A stretch of 64,000 bases of DNA, from NCBI RefSeq assembly GCF_006439395.2, contig NZ_CP083950.1, positions 992,001 through 1,056,000 on the forward strand, written 5' to 3'. Below, one piece after another: positions 23,879 through 33,130 of the stretch. The notes beneath the pieces were generated by a model. The model worked only from the letters and a program-made list of their open reading frames with translations. It searched no databases and had not been told where the DNA came from. The DNA comes from Mesorhizobium sp. B4-1-4. GTDB lineage: Bacteria > Pseudomonadota > Alphaproteobacteria > Rhizobiales > Rhizobiaceae. How positions within the stretch are numbered: position 1 is the stretch's first letter; each line of letters begins with the position of its first letter. The position numbers and the translations under genes were made by a program.

Positions 23879-26641
23879 ATGTTTGAGAACCTGATCGGCC
23901 TTGTCGCCATCATCGCCCTGTTTGTCATCATGTCGCGCCAGCAGAACCGCATCGGTCTGATCGAGCGCGAACTTGGCGCCCTGCGTAGCCTTGTGCTCTC
24001 AGGCGCTGCGCCGCCCGTGGCCAAGCCGACCGAACAGGCGGCGGCCGATGGCAAGTTGGACGAGGCGCCGGTGGCAGTGGCGGCCGCCGATACCGCCTCG
24101 CCGGCGGCGGGCGAGCCGATCACCGCGCAGGGGCCGGCCACGGAAGTGGAAGCTCTGGCCGGCGAGGTCCTGGCTGGCCCGTGGAGCGCAGGCGAGGCGG
24201 CACAGAAGGCAACGGAACCTGCCGCGCCAGCAGCCGCTGCGAAAGCCGCTCGCCGGTCCGACGTCGAAACGGCGCTCGGCACCCGCTGGGCCGTCTGGGT
24301 CGGTGGCATCGCGCTGGCGCTGGGCGGGCTGTTCCTGATTCGCTACACCATCGAGGCCGGCATTTTCGGTCCCGGCGTGCGGCTCACCATGGCGGCGGTG
24401 CTTGGGCTGGTGCTGGTGGCCGCTGGCGAGTTCATTCGCCGCACCGGCTTCAGGGTGCCGGTGCAAGGTGCGGCTGGCGCCTACATTCCGGCGATCCTGA
24501 CGGCGGCCGGCGCCTTCATCCTGTTCGGGGCTGTCTATGCCGCTCACGGCATCTACGGCTTCATCGGGCCGGCACTTGCCTTCACGTTGCTCGGTGCCAT
24601 CGGCATCGCCACCATCGCCGCCGCTCTCGTTCACGGCCAAGCGCTGGCCGGCATCGGCCTCGTCGGCGCCATTGTAACCCCAATGCTGGTTGCCTCGCAG
24701 GCGCCCAATCCCTGGGCGCTGTTCGGCTATCTCGCCATCGTGCTGGCCGCCACAGGCGTTATCGCTCGCATGCGCGACTGGAAATTGCTGATGGCGGCCG
24801 CTTTTGCCGGCACGGGCATCTGGACCGTCCTTTACATGATGGATGCGCCAGGCGCGAACCTCTCCGCCATCCTGTTCATCGACGCCGTCACGCTCGCCAT
24901 ACTCGCCTTTGCCTGGCTCGGCCGCCGTGGCGGCGAAACCGAACCGGCCAACGCATTCGACTGGCCATCCATCGTGCCTGGCTTGTTCATCGCATTCTCT
25001 GCGCTGGGCCTGTCGGTCGACCCGGTCTTTGCCGCCGCCGGCTATGCCTTGCCGGGCGCGGGGTTGCTTGCCGCGATGGTGGCCGTCGCGCTCTACCGTC
25101 CGCTGGCCCTGCCGCTGCTCTACGCCGCGGGGCTGGCGACGGTGCTGATATATCTCGGCATCATCCCGCCGACCTCGATCACTTCCGACTTTTCGAATGG
25201 CGTCTTGGGCGTTGATGGCTCGCCTTTGGCCATCGCCAATACGCTGACATTGCGCATTGGCCCGGCACTGGGCCTCGTCTTCATTGGCGCCGGGCTCTGG
25301 GCGGCGCGAAGATTTGCCGCCGCAACACAGATACGCGCCGCCTCATGGGCGGCATGGGGCGTTGTCGTGCCGCTGGTCATCCTGCTGGCGCTGTGGCTCA
25401 CCTTTGGCGATCTCGACCGAGACTTCGCCTATGCCGCCGTCGCAGCTCTTCTGGTTGTGGTTTTCGCCGCTGGCGGCGAGTGGGTCGCGCGGGCCGAGGA
25501 GCCACCGCTCAAGGGTGGCATGGCGGTATCGTTTGACTTCGGTGGCGCGGCGGTCGCCGGCCTGCTGATGCTGCACACGGCTTGCGATTCCGGCTGGACC
25601 ACTGTCCTGCTGGGTGCGGCGACAATTGTGCCTGCACTGGCGACCCGCTGGCGCTCTTATCCCGTGCTCGGCTGGATTGCGGTCGGCGCGGTGATTGCTG
25701 TGCTTGGCCGCGTCGCCTTCGATCCGACCATCGGCGGCGCGGAATTCCTTTCCAGGACGCCGGTGTTCAACTGGCTGCTGCTTGGCTACGGCATACCCGC
25801 GCTCGCTTTCGGCTTCACCGCCTGGCAGCTCGCCCGCACCACCAATGGCCGCCCCCGCCTCGCCATGGAAGCGGCAGCGGCGCTGTTTGCGCTGCTCACC
25901 ATTGCCATGTTGGTGCGTCATGCGATGCATGGCGGCATCATCAACAGCGATGCGCCAACGCTTGCCGAGCAGGCGATCTACACGCTGATCGCCATCGGCG
26001 CCGGCGCCATCCTGGTCGCCATAGACCGGCGCTCGCCAAGCTCGGTGCTGCGTTACGGCTCGATGGCCGCCGGCGTGGTTTCAGCCGCTTTCGTCATCGT
26101 CCAGCACTTCCTGGTGCTCGATCCGCTGTTTACGGACGAATCCACCGGCCGGATTCCGGTCTTCAACCTGGTGTTCCTGGCCTATCTCTTGCCGGCCGTC
26201 GCCGCCGGTGGGTTGGCGCTCTATGCCCGAGGCAAGCGGCCGAAATGGTATTCGGCGATGCTGGCGCTGGTCGCGGCTCTTCTTGCCTTCGCCTATGCCA
26301 CGCTGTCGGTAAGACGCCTGTTCAAGGGCGAGTTCATCGGCCTGTGGAGCGGACTCGGTCAGCTGGAGACCTACACCTATTCGGCGTTGTGGCTGGTCAT
26401 CGGCGTAGCGTTGCTCACCGGCGGCGTCTGGCTGAGGTCGCAGGTGCTGCGCGTTGCCTCCGCCGTGCTGATCGCGGTCGCCGTGCTGAAGGTCTTCCTG
26501 TTCGACATGTCGGAACTGGAAGGCGTGCTCAGGGCGCTGTCCTTCATCGGCCTGGGCGCCGTGCTGATCGGCATCGGCCTGTTCTACCAGCGGCTTCTGA
26601 CGCGGGCGGCGAGGGAGACGGTATCTGCAGGCGAGCAATGA
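23879..26641 (+). CDS. DUF2339 polytopic membrane protein
   Basis: A 920-residue protein with an N-terminal membrane segment (about 3-18), an Ala/Pro-rich charged linker (40-140), then a very hydrophobic region from about 145 to the end with more than 20 predicted transmembrane helices. TALGTRWAVWVGGIALALGGLFLIRY-type text opens the DUF2339 domain. The function of the family is unknown; size and repeated membrane blocks suggest a large envelope protein. It is followed by a sigma/anti-sigma pair after a 160-base gap. Confidence 0.85.
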   Translation: MFENLIGLVAIIALFVIMSRQQNRIGLIERELGALRSLVLSGAAPPVAKPTEQAAADGKLDEAPVAVAAADTASPAAGEPITAQGPATEVEALAGEVLAGPWSAGEAAQKATEPAAPAAAAKAARRSDVETALGTRWAVWVGGIALALGGLFLIRYTIEAGIFGPGVRLTMAAVLGLVLVAAGEFIRRTGFRVPVQGAAGAYIPAILTAAGAFILFGAVYAAHGIYGFIGPALAFTLLGAIGIATIAAALVHGQALAGIGLVGAIVTPMLVASQAPNPWALFGYLAIVLAATGVIARMRDWKLLMAAAFAGTGIWTVLYMMDAPGANLSAILFIDAVTLAILAFAWLGRRGGETEPANAFDWPSIVPGLFIAFSALGLSVDPVFAAAGYALPGAGLLAAMVAVALYRPLALPLLYAAGLATVLIYLGIIPPTSITSDFSNGVLGVDGSPLAIANTLTLRIGPALGLVFIGAGLWAARRFAAATQIRAASWAAWGVVVPLVILLALWLTFGDLDRDFAYAAVAALLVVVFAAGGEWVARAEEPPLKGGMAVSFDFGGAAVAGLLMLHTACDSGWTTVLLGAATIVPALATRWRSYPVLGWIAVGAVIAVLGRVAFDPTIGGAEFLSRTPVFNWLLLGYGIPALAFGFTAWQLARTTNGRPRLAMEAAAALFALLTIAMLVRHAMHGGIINSDAPTLAEQAIYTLIAIGAGAILVAIDRRSPSSVLRYGSMAAGVVSAAFVIVQHFLVLDPLFTDESTGRIPVFNLVFLAYLLPAVAAGGLALYARGKRPKWYSAMLALVAALLAFAYATLSVRRLFKGEFIGLWSGLGQLETYTYSALWLVIGVALLTGGVWLRSQVLRVASAVLIAVAVLKVFLFDMSELEGVLRALSFIGLGAVLIGIGLFYQRLLTRAARETVSAGEQ

Positions 26642-26801
26642 TGGGGGAAATTCAATCCAGCCGGAATAAACCGGCACCCGCCAGCGTTATCTCATTGCTT
26701 GGGTGACCGGGGCGGCGGACCGCTTCGCGCTGGCCGCTTGCGCCACGCCGGGAAGGCGCGTTCAATCGAGATCAATAAGGGCGAGCTCAGAACCAGCGGT
26801 C

Positions 26802-27320
26802 ATGGACGAAAAGAAGGCAGCAATCCTTGGCGAAATACCGCGCCTGCGCCGCTATGCACGCTCGCTTTTGCGCGACCGCGATGCCGCCGACGATCTCGTT
26901 CAGGACTGCCTCGAGCGGGCATTGGTGCGGCTCGACAACTGGCAGACAGGAGAAAGCCCCAGGAGGTGGCTGTTTACGATCATGCATCATTTGTTCATCG
27001 ACCAGATGCGCAAGGTGAACCGCCGCGGCGAAGCGGCGATGCTGCCGCTGGAGGCGGGCGAGACGGTAGCCCAACCGGCCGAGCAATTGGACGGCATCGC
27101 CTCACGCGAGATCATCGACGCATTGCAGGCGATCAGCCCCGATCGCCGCGCGGCCCTTGTCATGGTTGCAATTGAAGGCTTCTCCTACGCCGAAGCCGCC
27201 AACATTCTGGGCGTGCCCGCCGGTACGCTGATGTCACGTATTGCGCGCGGGCGCGAGGAACTGCGTGGGTTGCTGGACGACACGGCGCGCCGCCGCGCGA
27301 TAAGGATCGTCGAGAAATGA
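26802..27320 (+). CDS. ECF-type RNA polymerase sigma factor
   Basis: A 172-residue sigma-70 family member with only regions 2 and 4. Region 2 is ARSLLRDRDAADDLVQDCLE and WLFTIMHHLFIDQMRK; region 4 is ISPDRRAALVMVAIEGFSYA followed by a helix-turn-helix (AANILGVPAGTLMSRIARGR). Its target promoters are unknown. The ATG at 26802 starts directly before region 2; an upstream extension has no homology. The stop overlaps the start of the membrane protein that follows, the classic layout of a sigma with its anti-sigma factor. Confidence 0.9.
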   Translation: MDEKKAAILGEIPRLRRYARSLLRDRDAADDLVQDCLERALVRLDNWQTGESPRRWLFTIMHHLFIDQMRKVNRRGEAAMLPLEAGETVAQPAEQLDGIASREIIDALQAISPDRRAALVMVAIEGFSYAEAANILGVPAGTLMSRIARGREELRGLLDDTARRRAIRIVEK

Positions 27321-28108
27321 TCCGCCGCGATTTTTCCGAACGTGACATCCACATGGCGCTCGACGGCGAACTGCCAGCCGATGAGCGTGTCACCTATGAA
27401 GCCTGGCTCGAGGCCAATCCCGAGATGAAGGCCAGGAGCGCCCGCTTCACCGCCGACCGGGAGGCATTGCGCGCCGCCCTTGCCGGCGTGCTGGATGAAG
27501 CCGTGCCAGTGCGATTGCGCAAGGTCGTGCTCGGCGAAACGCCGGTCAAGGCAGAGGTGCCACGTTCACGCTGGTGGCTTGGCGCGGCCGCGGCCGTGCT
27601 TCTGGCTGCGGGTGGATTTGGCGGCTACGTCGCCGGCATTGGCGGCATCGGGCAGGAGGATCAGGCGGAAGACCGGCTCGCCGAACAGGCGATTGCCGCC
27701 CACGTCATCTACGCGGCCGAGAAGCGGCACGCGGTGGAAGTGCCGGCCAGCGACAAGGATCATTTGCAGACCTGGCTGTCAAACCGGGTCGGCCTGAAGC
27801 TGGTGGCACCGGACCTGACCGCGAACGGTTTTCAACTGATCGGCGGCCGGCTGCTGCCGGCCGGCGAAAGCAAGGCCGCGATGCTGCTCTACGAGGACGA
27901 CAAGGGAGAGCGCATATCCCTCTTCGTGACGGCGGAATCGGCGGAAAATGCCACGGGCACCTATGCTTCGGCGCAGGCGGGTCCGCAGGCCATCTACTGG
28001 CTGGACAAGGGCTATGGCTGCGCCGTCGTTGGCTCGCTGCCGCGTGACCAATTGGCAGTGGTGGCAAAGAGCGCTTATGGCCAGCTTCTGGCAGGTCTCA
28101 CAAGCTGA
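27317..28108 (+). CDS. Membrane-anchored anti-sigma factor
   Basis: A 263-residue protein with an N-terminal cytoplasmic helical domain (RRDFSERDIHMALDGELP, typical of anti-sigma domains), one transmembrane segment about 85-107, and a periplasmic C-terminal domain of about 155 residues. I see no HxxxCxxC zinc motif, so it is not a ZAS-type redox sensor. It presumably holds the overlapping ECF sigma factor at the membrane until an envelope signal acts on the periplasmic part. The signal is not evident from the sequence. Confidence 0.85.
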   Translation: MIRRDFSERDIHMALDGELPADERVTYEAWLEANPEMKARSARFTADREALRAALAGVLDEAVPVRLRKVVLGETPVKAEVPRSRWWLGAAAAVLLAAGGFGGYVAGIGGIGQEDQAEDRLAEQAIAAHVIYAAEKRHAVEVPASDKDHLQTWLSNRVGLKLVAPDLTANGFQLIGGRLLPAGESKAAMLLYEDDKGERISLFVTAESAENATGTYASAQAGPQAIYWLDKGYGCAVVGSLPRDQLAVVAKSAYGQLLAGLTS

Positions 28109-28316
28109 GTTGGCGGCTATTTTCGCAGCCGGCGGAGCCTCGAGACAGCGATCCTGTTCAAAGCCAGGCCGCTTCCATGCCGTCGAGGAAACTGTCACAA
28201 TTCGGCCCTAATCAGGGAGCGATAGCGCTTCATGAATACCGGCGCTTCGGCCGGTGTTTGCGACGCCTTTGACCGGGGCCGGTTCCGCAACCCAATCGAG
28301 GGTTTCTCAAAGTCGC

Positions 28317-29423
28317 ATGCCTGCCGATATCCGCACGGCCCGCGCGTCTGACGTCGATGATCTCGCCGCCATCGAGAAAGCCGTTTTCTCGAGCGATCGC
28401 ATTTCGCGACGCTCTTTTCGTCTGTTCATCGAGCGTGAGACCGCCGAGACTCTGGTCGCCGAAGTCGACGGCCGCGTCGCCGGCTATGCGATCGTGCTGT
28501 TTCGCAAGGGCAGTGGCGTGGCGCGGCTCTATTCCATAGCTGTCGGCCCGTTTTTCGGCGCGCTCGGCATCGGGCGCCAGCTGTTGTCGTCGGCGGAGGA
28601 GGCGGCCTTCGAGCACGATCGTATGATGCTGCGTCTCGAAGTGCGCGAGGATAACGGCCGTGCCATCCGCATCTACGAGCTTGCCGGCTACCGCAAGATT
28701 GGCCGGGAACCTGGCTACTACGAGGACGGCGCCACCGCGCTTCGCTATGAAAAGACCTTGCGCGGCGACCTTGCGGTCGCCACCCGGGTGCCATTCTACC
28801 AACAGACCTGCGAATTCACCTGCGGCCCCTGTTGCCTGATGATGGCCATGGCCAATTTCGACCGCGGTTTCGTGCCCGATCCGGTGATGGAAATCCGCCT
28901 CTGGCGCGAGGCGACGACTGTCTTCATGATGTCTGGGCCGGGCGGCTGCGAACCGTTCGGCCTGGCTGTCTCGGGGTACGAAAGCGGGCTCGCCGCGGAA
29001 ATCTTCGTTTCCTTCTACGGCGCGCTGTTCCTGCAGTCGGTGCGCAGCGAGGAAAAGCGCCGGGTAATGGAACTGGCGCAGGTCGACTTTCGCCGCCGCG
29101 CGGAACTTTACGGCATCCCGGTGAATTACCGCTCGTTCACCATCGATGACATCAGAACCGCGATCGCCGCGGGAAAGCTGGTGCTGGTGCTGATCAGCGG
29201 CTTCCTGATGTTCGGCAAGAAGGTGCCGCACTGGGTGCTGGCCATCGGCGATGACGGCGATCATATTCTCATCCACGATCCCTGGGTCGAGGACGAAAGG
29301 CAGGAAACCATCCTTGATGCCGCCAACATTCCCGTGCCCTACGGCATCTTCATGAACATGGCGCAGTTCGGCCGCGACGGACTGCGCGCCGCCATCACTC
29401 TGGGGAAGCGCGACACACAATGA
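28317..29423 (+). CDS. GNAT acetyltransferase fused to C39/papain-like peptidase
   Basis: A 368-residue two-domain protein. Residues 4-148 form a RimI-like GNAT domain with the acetyl-CoA loop VGPFFGALGIGRQLL (76-90) and NGRAIRIYELAGYRKIGR. Residues 155-360 are a cysteine-peptidase-like domain: QQTCEFTCGPCC with likely nucleophile Cys169, His305 in VPHWVLAIG and Asp321 in IHDPW. The pair of domains in one chain next to a RLAN/ATP-grasp ligase is a recurrent combination described for RimK-like amidoligase systems. Its stop overlaps the ligase start (ATGA). The start is uncertain: ATG at 28317 fits the domain, while a GTG 21 codons upstream is open. The substrate is unknown. Confidence 0.82.
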   Translation: MPADIRTARASDVDDLAAIEKAVFSSDRISRRSFRLFIERETAETLVAEVDGRVAGYAIVLFRKGSGVARLYSIAVGPFFGALGIGRQLLSSAEEAAFEHDRMMLRLEVREDNGRAIRIYELAGYRKIGREPGYYEDGATALRYEKTLRGDLAVATRVPFYQQTCEFTCGPCCLMMAMANFDRGFVPDPVMEIRLWREATTVFMMSGPGGCEPFGLAVSGYESGLAAEIFVSFYGALFLQSVRSEEKRRVMELAQVDFRRRAELYGIPVNYRSFTIDDIRTAIAAGKLVLVLISGFLMFGKKVPHWVLAIGDDGDHILIHDPWVEDERQETILDAANIPVPYGIFMNMAQFGRDGLRAAITLGKRDTQ

Positions 29424-30883
29424 CCTGGGTCATCCTTACCGGCAGGCAGAGCGACCTCGACCAGGTGGCGACACCGCACAAGATCATCACCAACCGCGAC
29501 TATCTTGCACATCCGGCGCTGTTCCGGGGCCAGCGGCCGAAGGTCATCAACCTGTCGAACAACTACGGCTACCAGAGCCGCGGCTATTATGCCTCGCTGC
29601 TGGCGAGCTCGCGGGGTCACAAGGTCATCCCGACCGTCGAGACGATGATCGACCTGTCGGAGCGCAAGCTCTATGAGCATGCGCTGCCGGAACTGGAGCT
29701 GGCGCTCAACAAATGCCGCAAGGATCTCGGCGGTGCCTTTCCGGCGAAGGTGTGCATCTTCTTCGGCATCGGACCCTCCAAGGTGTGGGACCGTTTCGCC
29801 AAGCTGTTGTTCGACTGGTTCAGGGCGCCGGCGCTCGAAGTCCATATCAAGGACAGCGCCGAATGGGCCTCGATCCGCAAGATCGGCTTCCATCCGCTGG
29901 CGCGGATGACCGAGGAGGAAGAGGCGCACTTCATCCAGTGCCTGGAGACCTACACCAACCGCGAGTGGCGCGACACCAAGGGCCGCACACCGGCGCGCTA
30001 CACCTTCGCCACGCTGGTCGATCCGCATGAGGAATTGCCCCCGTCGGAAATCTCGTCTCTGCGCTACTGGGCCAAGATAGCCGAGAAGATGGGGGTCGAA
30101 ATCGAGCCCATCACCAGGAAGGATCTCGCCAAGCTCGCGAATTATGACGCGCTGTTCATCCGCGAGACCACCTCGATCTCCAACCATACCTATCGTTTCG
30201 CCCGACGCGCCCAGCAGGAAGGCATGCCGGTCATCGATGATCCGCTGTCGATGATCCGCTGCACCAACAAGGTCTACCTCAACGAGTTGATGTCCTACAA
30301 CAAGGTGCCGGTGCCGCCGACGGTGATGATCGCCGGCGCTTCGGATCTCGAGCTTGCGGCGCAGACGTTGGGGTTCCCGCTGGTGCTGAAGATCCCGGAT
30401 TCGTCCTTCTCGCGTGGCGTCAAGAAATGCGCCAGCTTCGAGGAGCTGAAGACGCTTGCAACCGAATGGCTGGAGGATTCCGACCTCCTCATCGCGCAGA
30501 AATTCATCCCGACCGAATATGACTGGCGCGTTGGCGTGCTCGGCGGTCAGCCATTGTTTGCCGTGCACTATCTGATGGCCAAGAAGCACTGGCAGATCGT
30601 CAACCACAAGGCCAATGGCAAGCCGGACCAGGGCGGCATCAAGACCTTCACGCTGAAGGAGACGCCGGCCCATGTCGTCGAGACGGCGGTGAAGGCAGCG
30701 CGCTGCATCGGCGACGGCCTCTACGGCGTCGACCTCAAGGAGACCAAGGACGGCGTCTTCGTCATCGAGGTCAACGACAATCCCAACCTCGACCATGGCT
30801 GGGAGGATTCGGGCGAGAAGGACGAGGTCTGGGTCCGGCTGACGCAATGGTTCCTGGAGCGGCTCGATCGGCCGGGACGATAG
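29420..30883 (+). CDS. RimK-type ATP-grasp ligase with N-terminal RLAN-like domain
   Basis: A 487-residue protein. The first 200 residues match what I know of the RLAN domain, an uncharacterised alpha/beta module found in front of RimK-like ATP-grasps (GYQSRGYYASLLASSRGHKV; PALEVHIKDSAEWASIRKIG). The C-terminal half is an ATP-grasp: PLVLKIPDSSFSRGVKK, LLIAQKFIPTEYDWRVGVLG, and the metal site GVDLKE / VFVIEVNDNPNLDHG. ATP-grasp ligases of this type activate a carboxylate as acyl phosphate and join it to an amine, for example adding amino acids to a peptide. It overlaps the acetyltransferase/peptidase gene and is followed 18 bases later by a DUF3303-like gene. Confidence 0.85.
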   Translation: MTWVILTGRQSDLDQVATPHKIITNRDYLAHPALFRGQRPKVINLSNNYGYQSRGYYASLLASSRGHKVIPTVETMIDLSERKLYEHALPELELALNKCRKDLGGAFPAKVCIFFGIGPSKVWDRFAKLLFDWFRAPALEVHIKDSAEWASIRKIGFHPLARMTEEEEAHFIQCLETYTNREWRDTKGRTPARYTFATLVDPHEELPPSEISSLRYWAKIAEKMGVEIEPITRKDLAKLANYDALFIRETTSISNHTYRFARRAQQEGMPVIDDPLSMIRCTNKVYLNELMSYNKVPVPPTVMIAGASDLELAAQTLGFPLVLKIPDSSFSRGVKKCASFEELKTLATEWLEDSDLLIAQKFIPTEYDWRVGVLGGQPLFAVHYLMAKKHWQIVNHKANGKPDQGGIKTFTLKETPAHVVETAVKAARCIGDGLYGVDLKETKDGVFVIEVNDNPNLDHGWEDSGEKDEVWVRLTQWFLERLDRPGR

Positions 30884-30901
30884 TTCACCGGGGGGGGGAA
30901 C

Positions 30902-31174
30902 ATGCAGTTCATCGTGATCGAGGATTTCACCGGTCGCGACCGCAGGGACATCTACCGTCGCTTCCGCGACCGGGGCCGTCTGAAGCCGGAGGAGCTTGTC
31001 GTGCACCACAGCTGGATCGCCGCGGATATGAGCCGCTGCTTCCTGCTGGTGGAGCCCGACGACGTCACGCTGCTGCAGCGCTGGGTCATCGAATGGGCGG
31101 ACCTCGTCGAGTTCGAGATCGTCCCGGTGGCCACCAGCAAGGACATGGTGGCGGCGCTGAGCGGGCACCTTTGA
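30902..31174 (+). CDS. DUF3303-like small protein
   Basis: A 90-residue ferredoxin-fold-like protein starting MQFIVIEDFTGRDRRDIYRR and containing HHSWIAADMSRCFLLVEP and WADLVEFEIVPV, text I associate with DUF3303, whose function is unknown. A G-run (GGGGGGGGAA) before the ATG acts as ribosome-binding site. Only 18 bases separate it from the ATP-grasp gene, so it is probably in the same operon; whether it takes part in the same pathway is not known. Confidence 0.78.
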   Translation: MQFIVIEDFTGRDRRDIYRRFRDRGRLKPEELVVHHSWIAADMSRCFLLVEPDDVTLLQRWVIEWADLVEFEIVPVATSKDMVAALSGHL

Positions 31175-31192
31175 CCATCGCTGTATGTCGGG

Positions 31193-32110
31193 TCAACAGA
31201 GCGTCGGCGAGCCCACTGCACGCCGGCATTCATTGATCAGCCAATCGCGAAACGCCACCACGACATCGCGCCTTGCGCTCCGCTCCGGGATCGTCAGGCA
31301 ATAGGATTGGCGCAATGCAATCGCCCTTTCGGCGGGCCGCATCAACCTGCCGTCCTCCACCGCCTCGGCGCAGTAGACCCCTTGCGCCAGTGCCACGCCC
31401 AGCCCCGAAATGGCGAGGTCGAGAGCTGCGCGCGACGAGTTGGCCGACAAGCCGCGCTGCGCCGCCCGGCCTGGTTCGACACCAGCCGCCTCGAACCAGT
31501 TGCGCCAGGACGGAAATGACGCGCCCGTCGGTCCCCAGTCGGTGTGGATCAGCGGCAGCCCGGCGAGCGCATCGCCATCCGCCTTGATCATGCCGGGAAG
31601 CTGTGGCGCGCAGACGGGATAGACGGCGTCCCGGACGATCTCCTCGGTCGGGTGCTCGCGGTAATGCGGACCGTAGGAGAGCCGGATGTCGATCAGCTCA
31701 CGGTCGAACGGCACCGGGTCGTCATCGCCGCGAAGCGATATATCGGCGGCGCCATGGCTTGCGACGAAGCCCGCGAGACGCTGCGAAAGCCAGCCCATCG
31801 CCATGGACGGCGGCACCGAGACCACCAAGCGCGGGCGGAAGGCATCGCCGCTCAGTTCGCGCGAGACACTGCCGATTTCCTGGAAGGCCATGGTCAGCCG
31901 TGGCAGCATTTCGACGCCTGCCTCGCTGAGGACAACTCTACGGTTGACCCGATGAAACAGCTTGCGGCCCATCTGCTCCTCGACGGTGCGGATAAGCTGG
32001 CTGATGGCGGCGGCCGAGACGGAAAGCTCTTCCGCCGCCGCGGCGAAGCTGCCGGTACGCGCCGCGGCCTCGAAAGCCTGAAGTCCTTTTAGGGATGGAA
32101 GTGCGACCAT
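31193..32110 (-). CDS. LysR-family transcriptional regulator
   Basis: A 305-residue LTTR. The N-terminal winged helix-turn-helix is LKGLQAFEAAARTGSFAAAAEELSVSAAAISQ followed by LIRTVEEQMGRKLFHR (in GcvA-like style), and residues 90-300 form the periplasmic-binding-protein-like effector domain. It is divergent from the desaturase gene, with 113 bases between the starts and an inverted repeat close to its own start, so it likely controls that gene and itself. The effector is unknown. It converges with the ATP-grasp operon. Confidence 0.92.
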   Translation of the reverse strand: MVALPSLKGLQAFEAAARTGSFAAAAEELSVSAAAISQLIRTVEEQMGRKLFHRVNRRVVLSEAGVEMLPRLTMAFQEIGSVSRELSGDAFRPRLVVSVPPSMAMGWLSQRLAGFVASHGAADISLRGDDDPVPFDRELIDIRLSYGPHYREHPTEEIVRDAVYPVCAPQLPGMIKADGDALAGLPLIHTDWGPTGASFPSWRNWFEAAGVEPGRAAQRGLSANSSRAALDLAISGLGVALAQGVYCAEAVEDGRLMRPAERAIALRQSYCLTIPERSARRDVVVAFRDWLINECRRAVGSPTLC

Positions 32111-32122
32111 GACCGGCAGATA

Positions 32123-32139
32123 GATAAGTTAAGCTTATC
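32123..32139. promoter_or_regulatory. Putative LysR-type operator
   Basis: GATAAG-TTAAG-CTTATC is a perfect 6-bp inverted repeat with a 5-base centre, 13 bases upstream of the lysR start and 85 bases upstream of the desaturase. Dyads of this kind with a T-N11-A core are the usual LTTR recognition sites between divergent genes. Confidence 0.5.
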
Positions 32140-32223
32140 AAAATTGCAGAAATCGTTGTTTTTGGAAAGGTTTTTTAGCAATTAGAGTGGGCCTCATCAA
32201 ATCTCCAGCCTAGATCGAGGCCA

Positions 32224-33114
32224 ATGGACCACCGTGACATAATTGGATCCTTGACCCCGGAAGAGCGCAATCGCCTGACGGCCAAGTCGGACGTCGCGGG
32301 TCTCGTCCAGCTCGGCGCTCACTGGGGCGCGATTGTGGTCATTGGGTTGCTGATTGCGGCCAAGGTACCATTCTGGCCGCTGCTGATGCTGCCGCAAGGC
32401 ATCCTCATCGTGTTCCTGTTTACGCTGCTACACGAGACGGTTCATCGCACGGCCTTCGAGACGCAGTGGCTGAACGATGCCGTGGCCCGGCTGTGCAGCC
32501 TGGCGCTCGCGCTGCCGGCCGATTGGTTCCGCTACTTCCATTTCGCCCATCACCGCTTCACCCAGGATCCGGAAAATGATCCGGAACTGGCCTTTCCCAA
32601 ACCGGAAACGCTGCGGCAGTACCTCGTGCATGTTTCCGGCATCCCGGTGTGGCGGGGCCATCTCAAGACCCTCCATGCCAATGCGATGGGTAAATGCCGG
32701 GATAGGTACGTGCCGCCGAAAGGCCGGCCCAAGGTGCGAGCCGAGGCGCGCGCCATGATTGCCTTCTACGCCGTGGTCATTCTGCTCGCCGTGTATTTCC
32801 GGCTCACCGCGCTTCTCCATGTCTGGATCATCCCCGCTTTGCTCGGTCAGCCATTCCTTCGGCTCTATCTCTTGGCCGAGCACGGCCGCTGTCCGTTCGT
32901 TGCCAACATGCTGGAAAACACCAGGACGACGCTGACCAACTGGGCAGTGCGCAAGCTGGCCTGGAACATGCCCTTTCACGCCGAGCATCATGCCTATCCC
33001 GGTGTGCCGTTTCATCAACTGCCGCGGTTCCATGCTCTGATCGAGCGGCACCTCAAGGTCGTCGAGCCCGGCTATGTCAGCTTCCACGAGAAATACCTGG
33101 AAACACTGAGTTGA
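32224..33114 (+). CDS. Membrane fatty acid desaturase/hydroxylase family protein
   Basis: A 296-residue integral membrane di-iron enzyme. The three histidine boxes are present: HETVH (70-74), HFAHH (106-110) and HAEHH (252-256), spaced by hydrophobic segments. The family introduces double bonds or hydroxyl groups into acyl lipids or similar substrates; the exact product here cannot be read from sequence. It is transcribed away from the LysR gene, which probably regulates it, and converges with the PAS-GGDEF-EAL gene. Confidence 0.88.
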   Translation: MDHRDIIGSLTPEERNRLTAKSDVAGLVQLGAHWGAIVVIGLLIAAKVPFWPLLMLPQGILIVFLFTLLHETVHRTAFETQWLNDAVARLCSLALALPADWFRYFHFAHHRFTQDPENDPELAFPKPETLRQYLVHVSGIPVWRGHLKTLHANAMGKCRDRYVPPKGRPKVRAEARAMIAFYAVVILLAVYFRLTALLHVWIIPALLGQPFLRLYLLAEHGRCPFVANMLENTRTTLTNWAVRKLAWNMPFHAEHHAYPGVPFHQLPRFHALIERHLKVVEPGYVSFHEKYLETLS

Positions 33115-33130
33115 CCTTGCACGGATGCGA

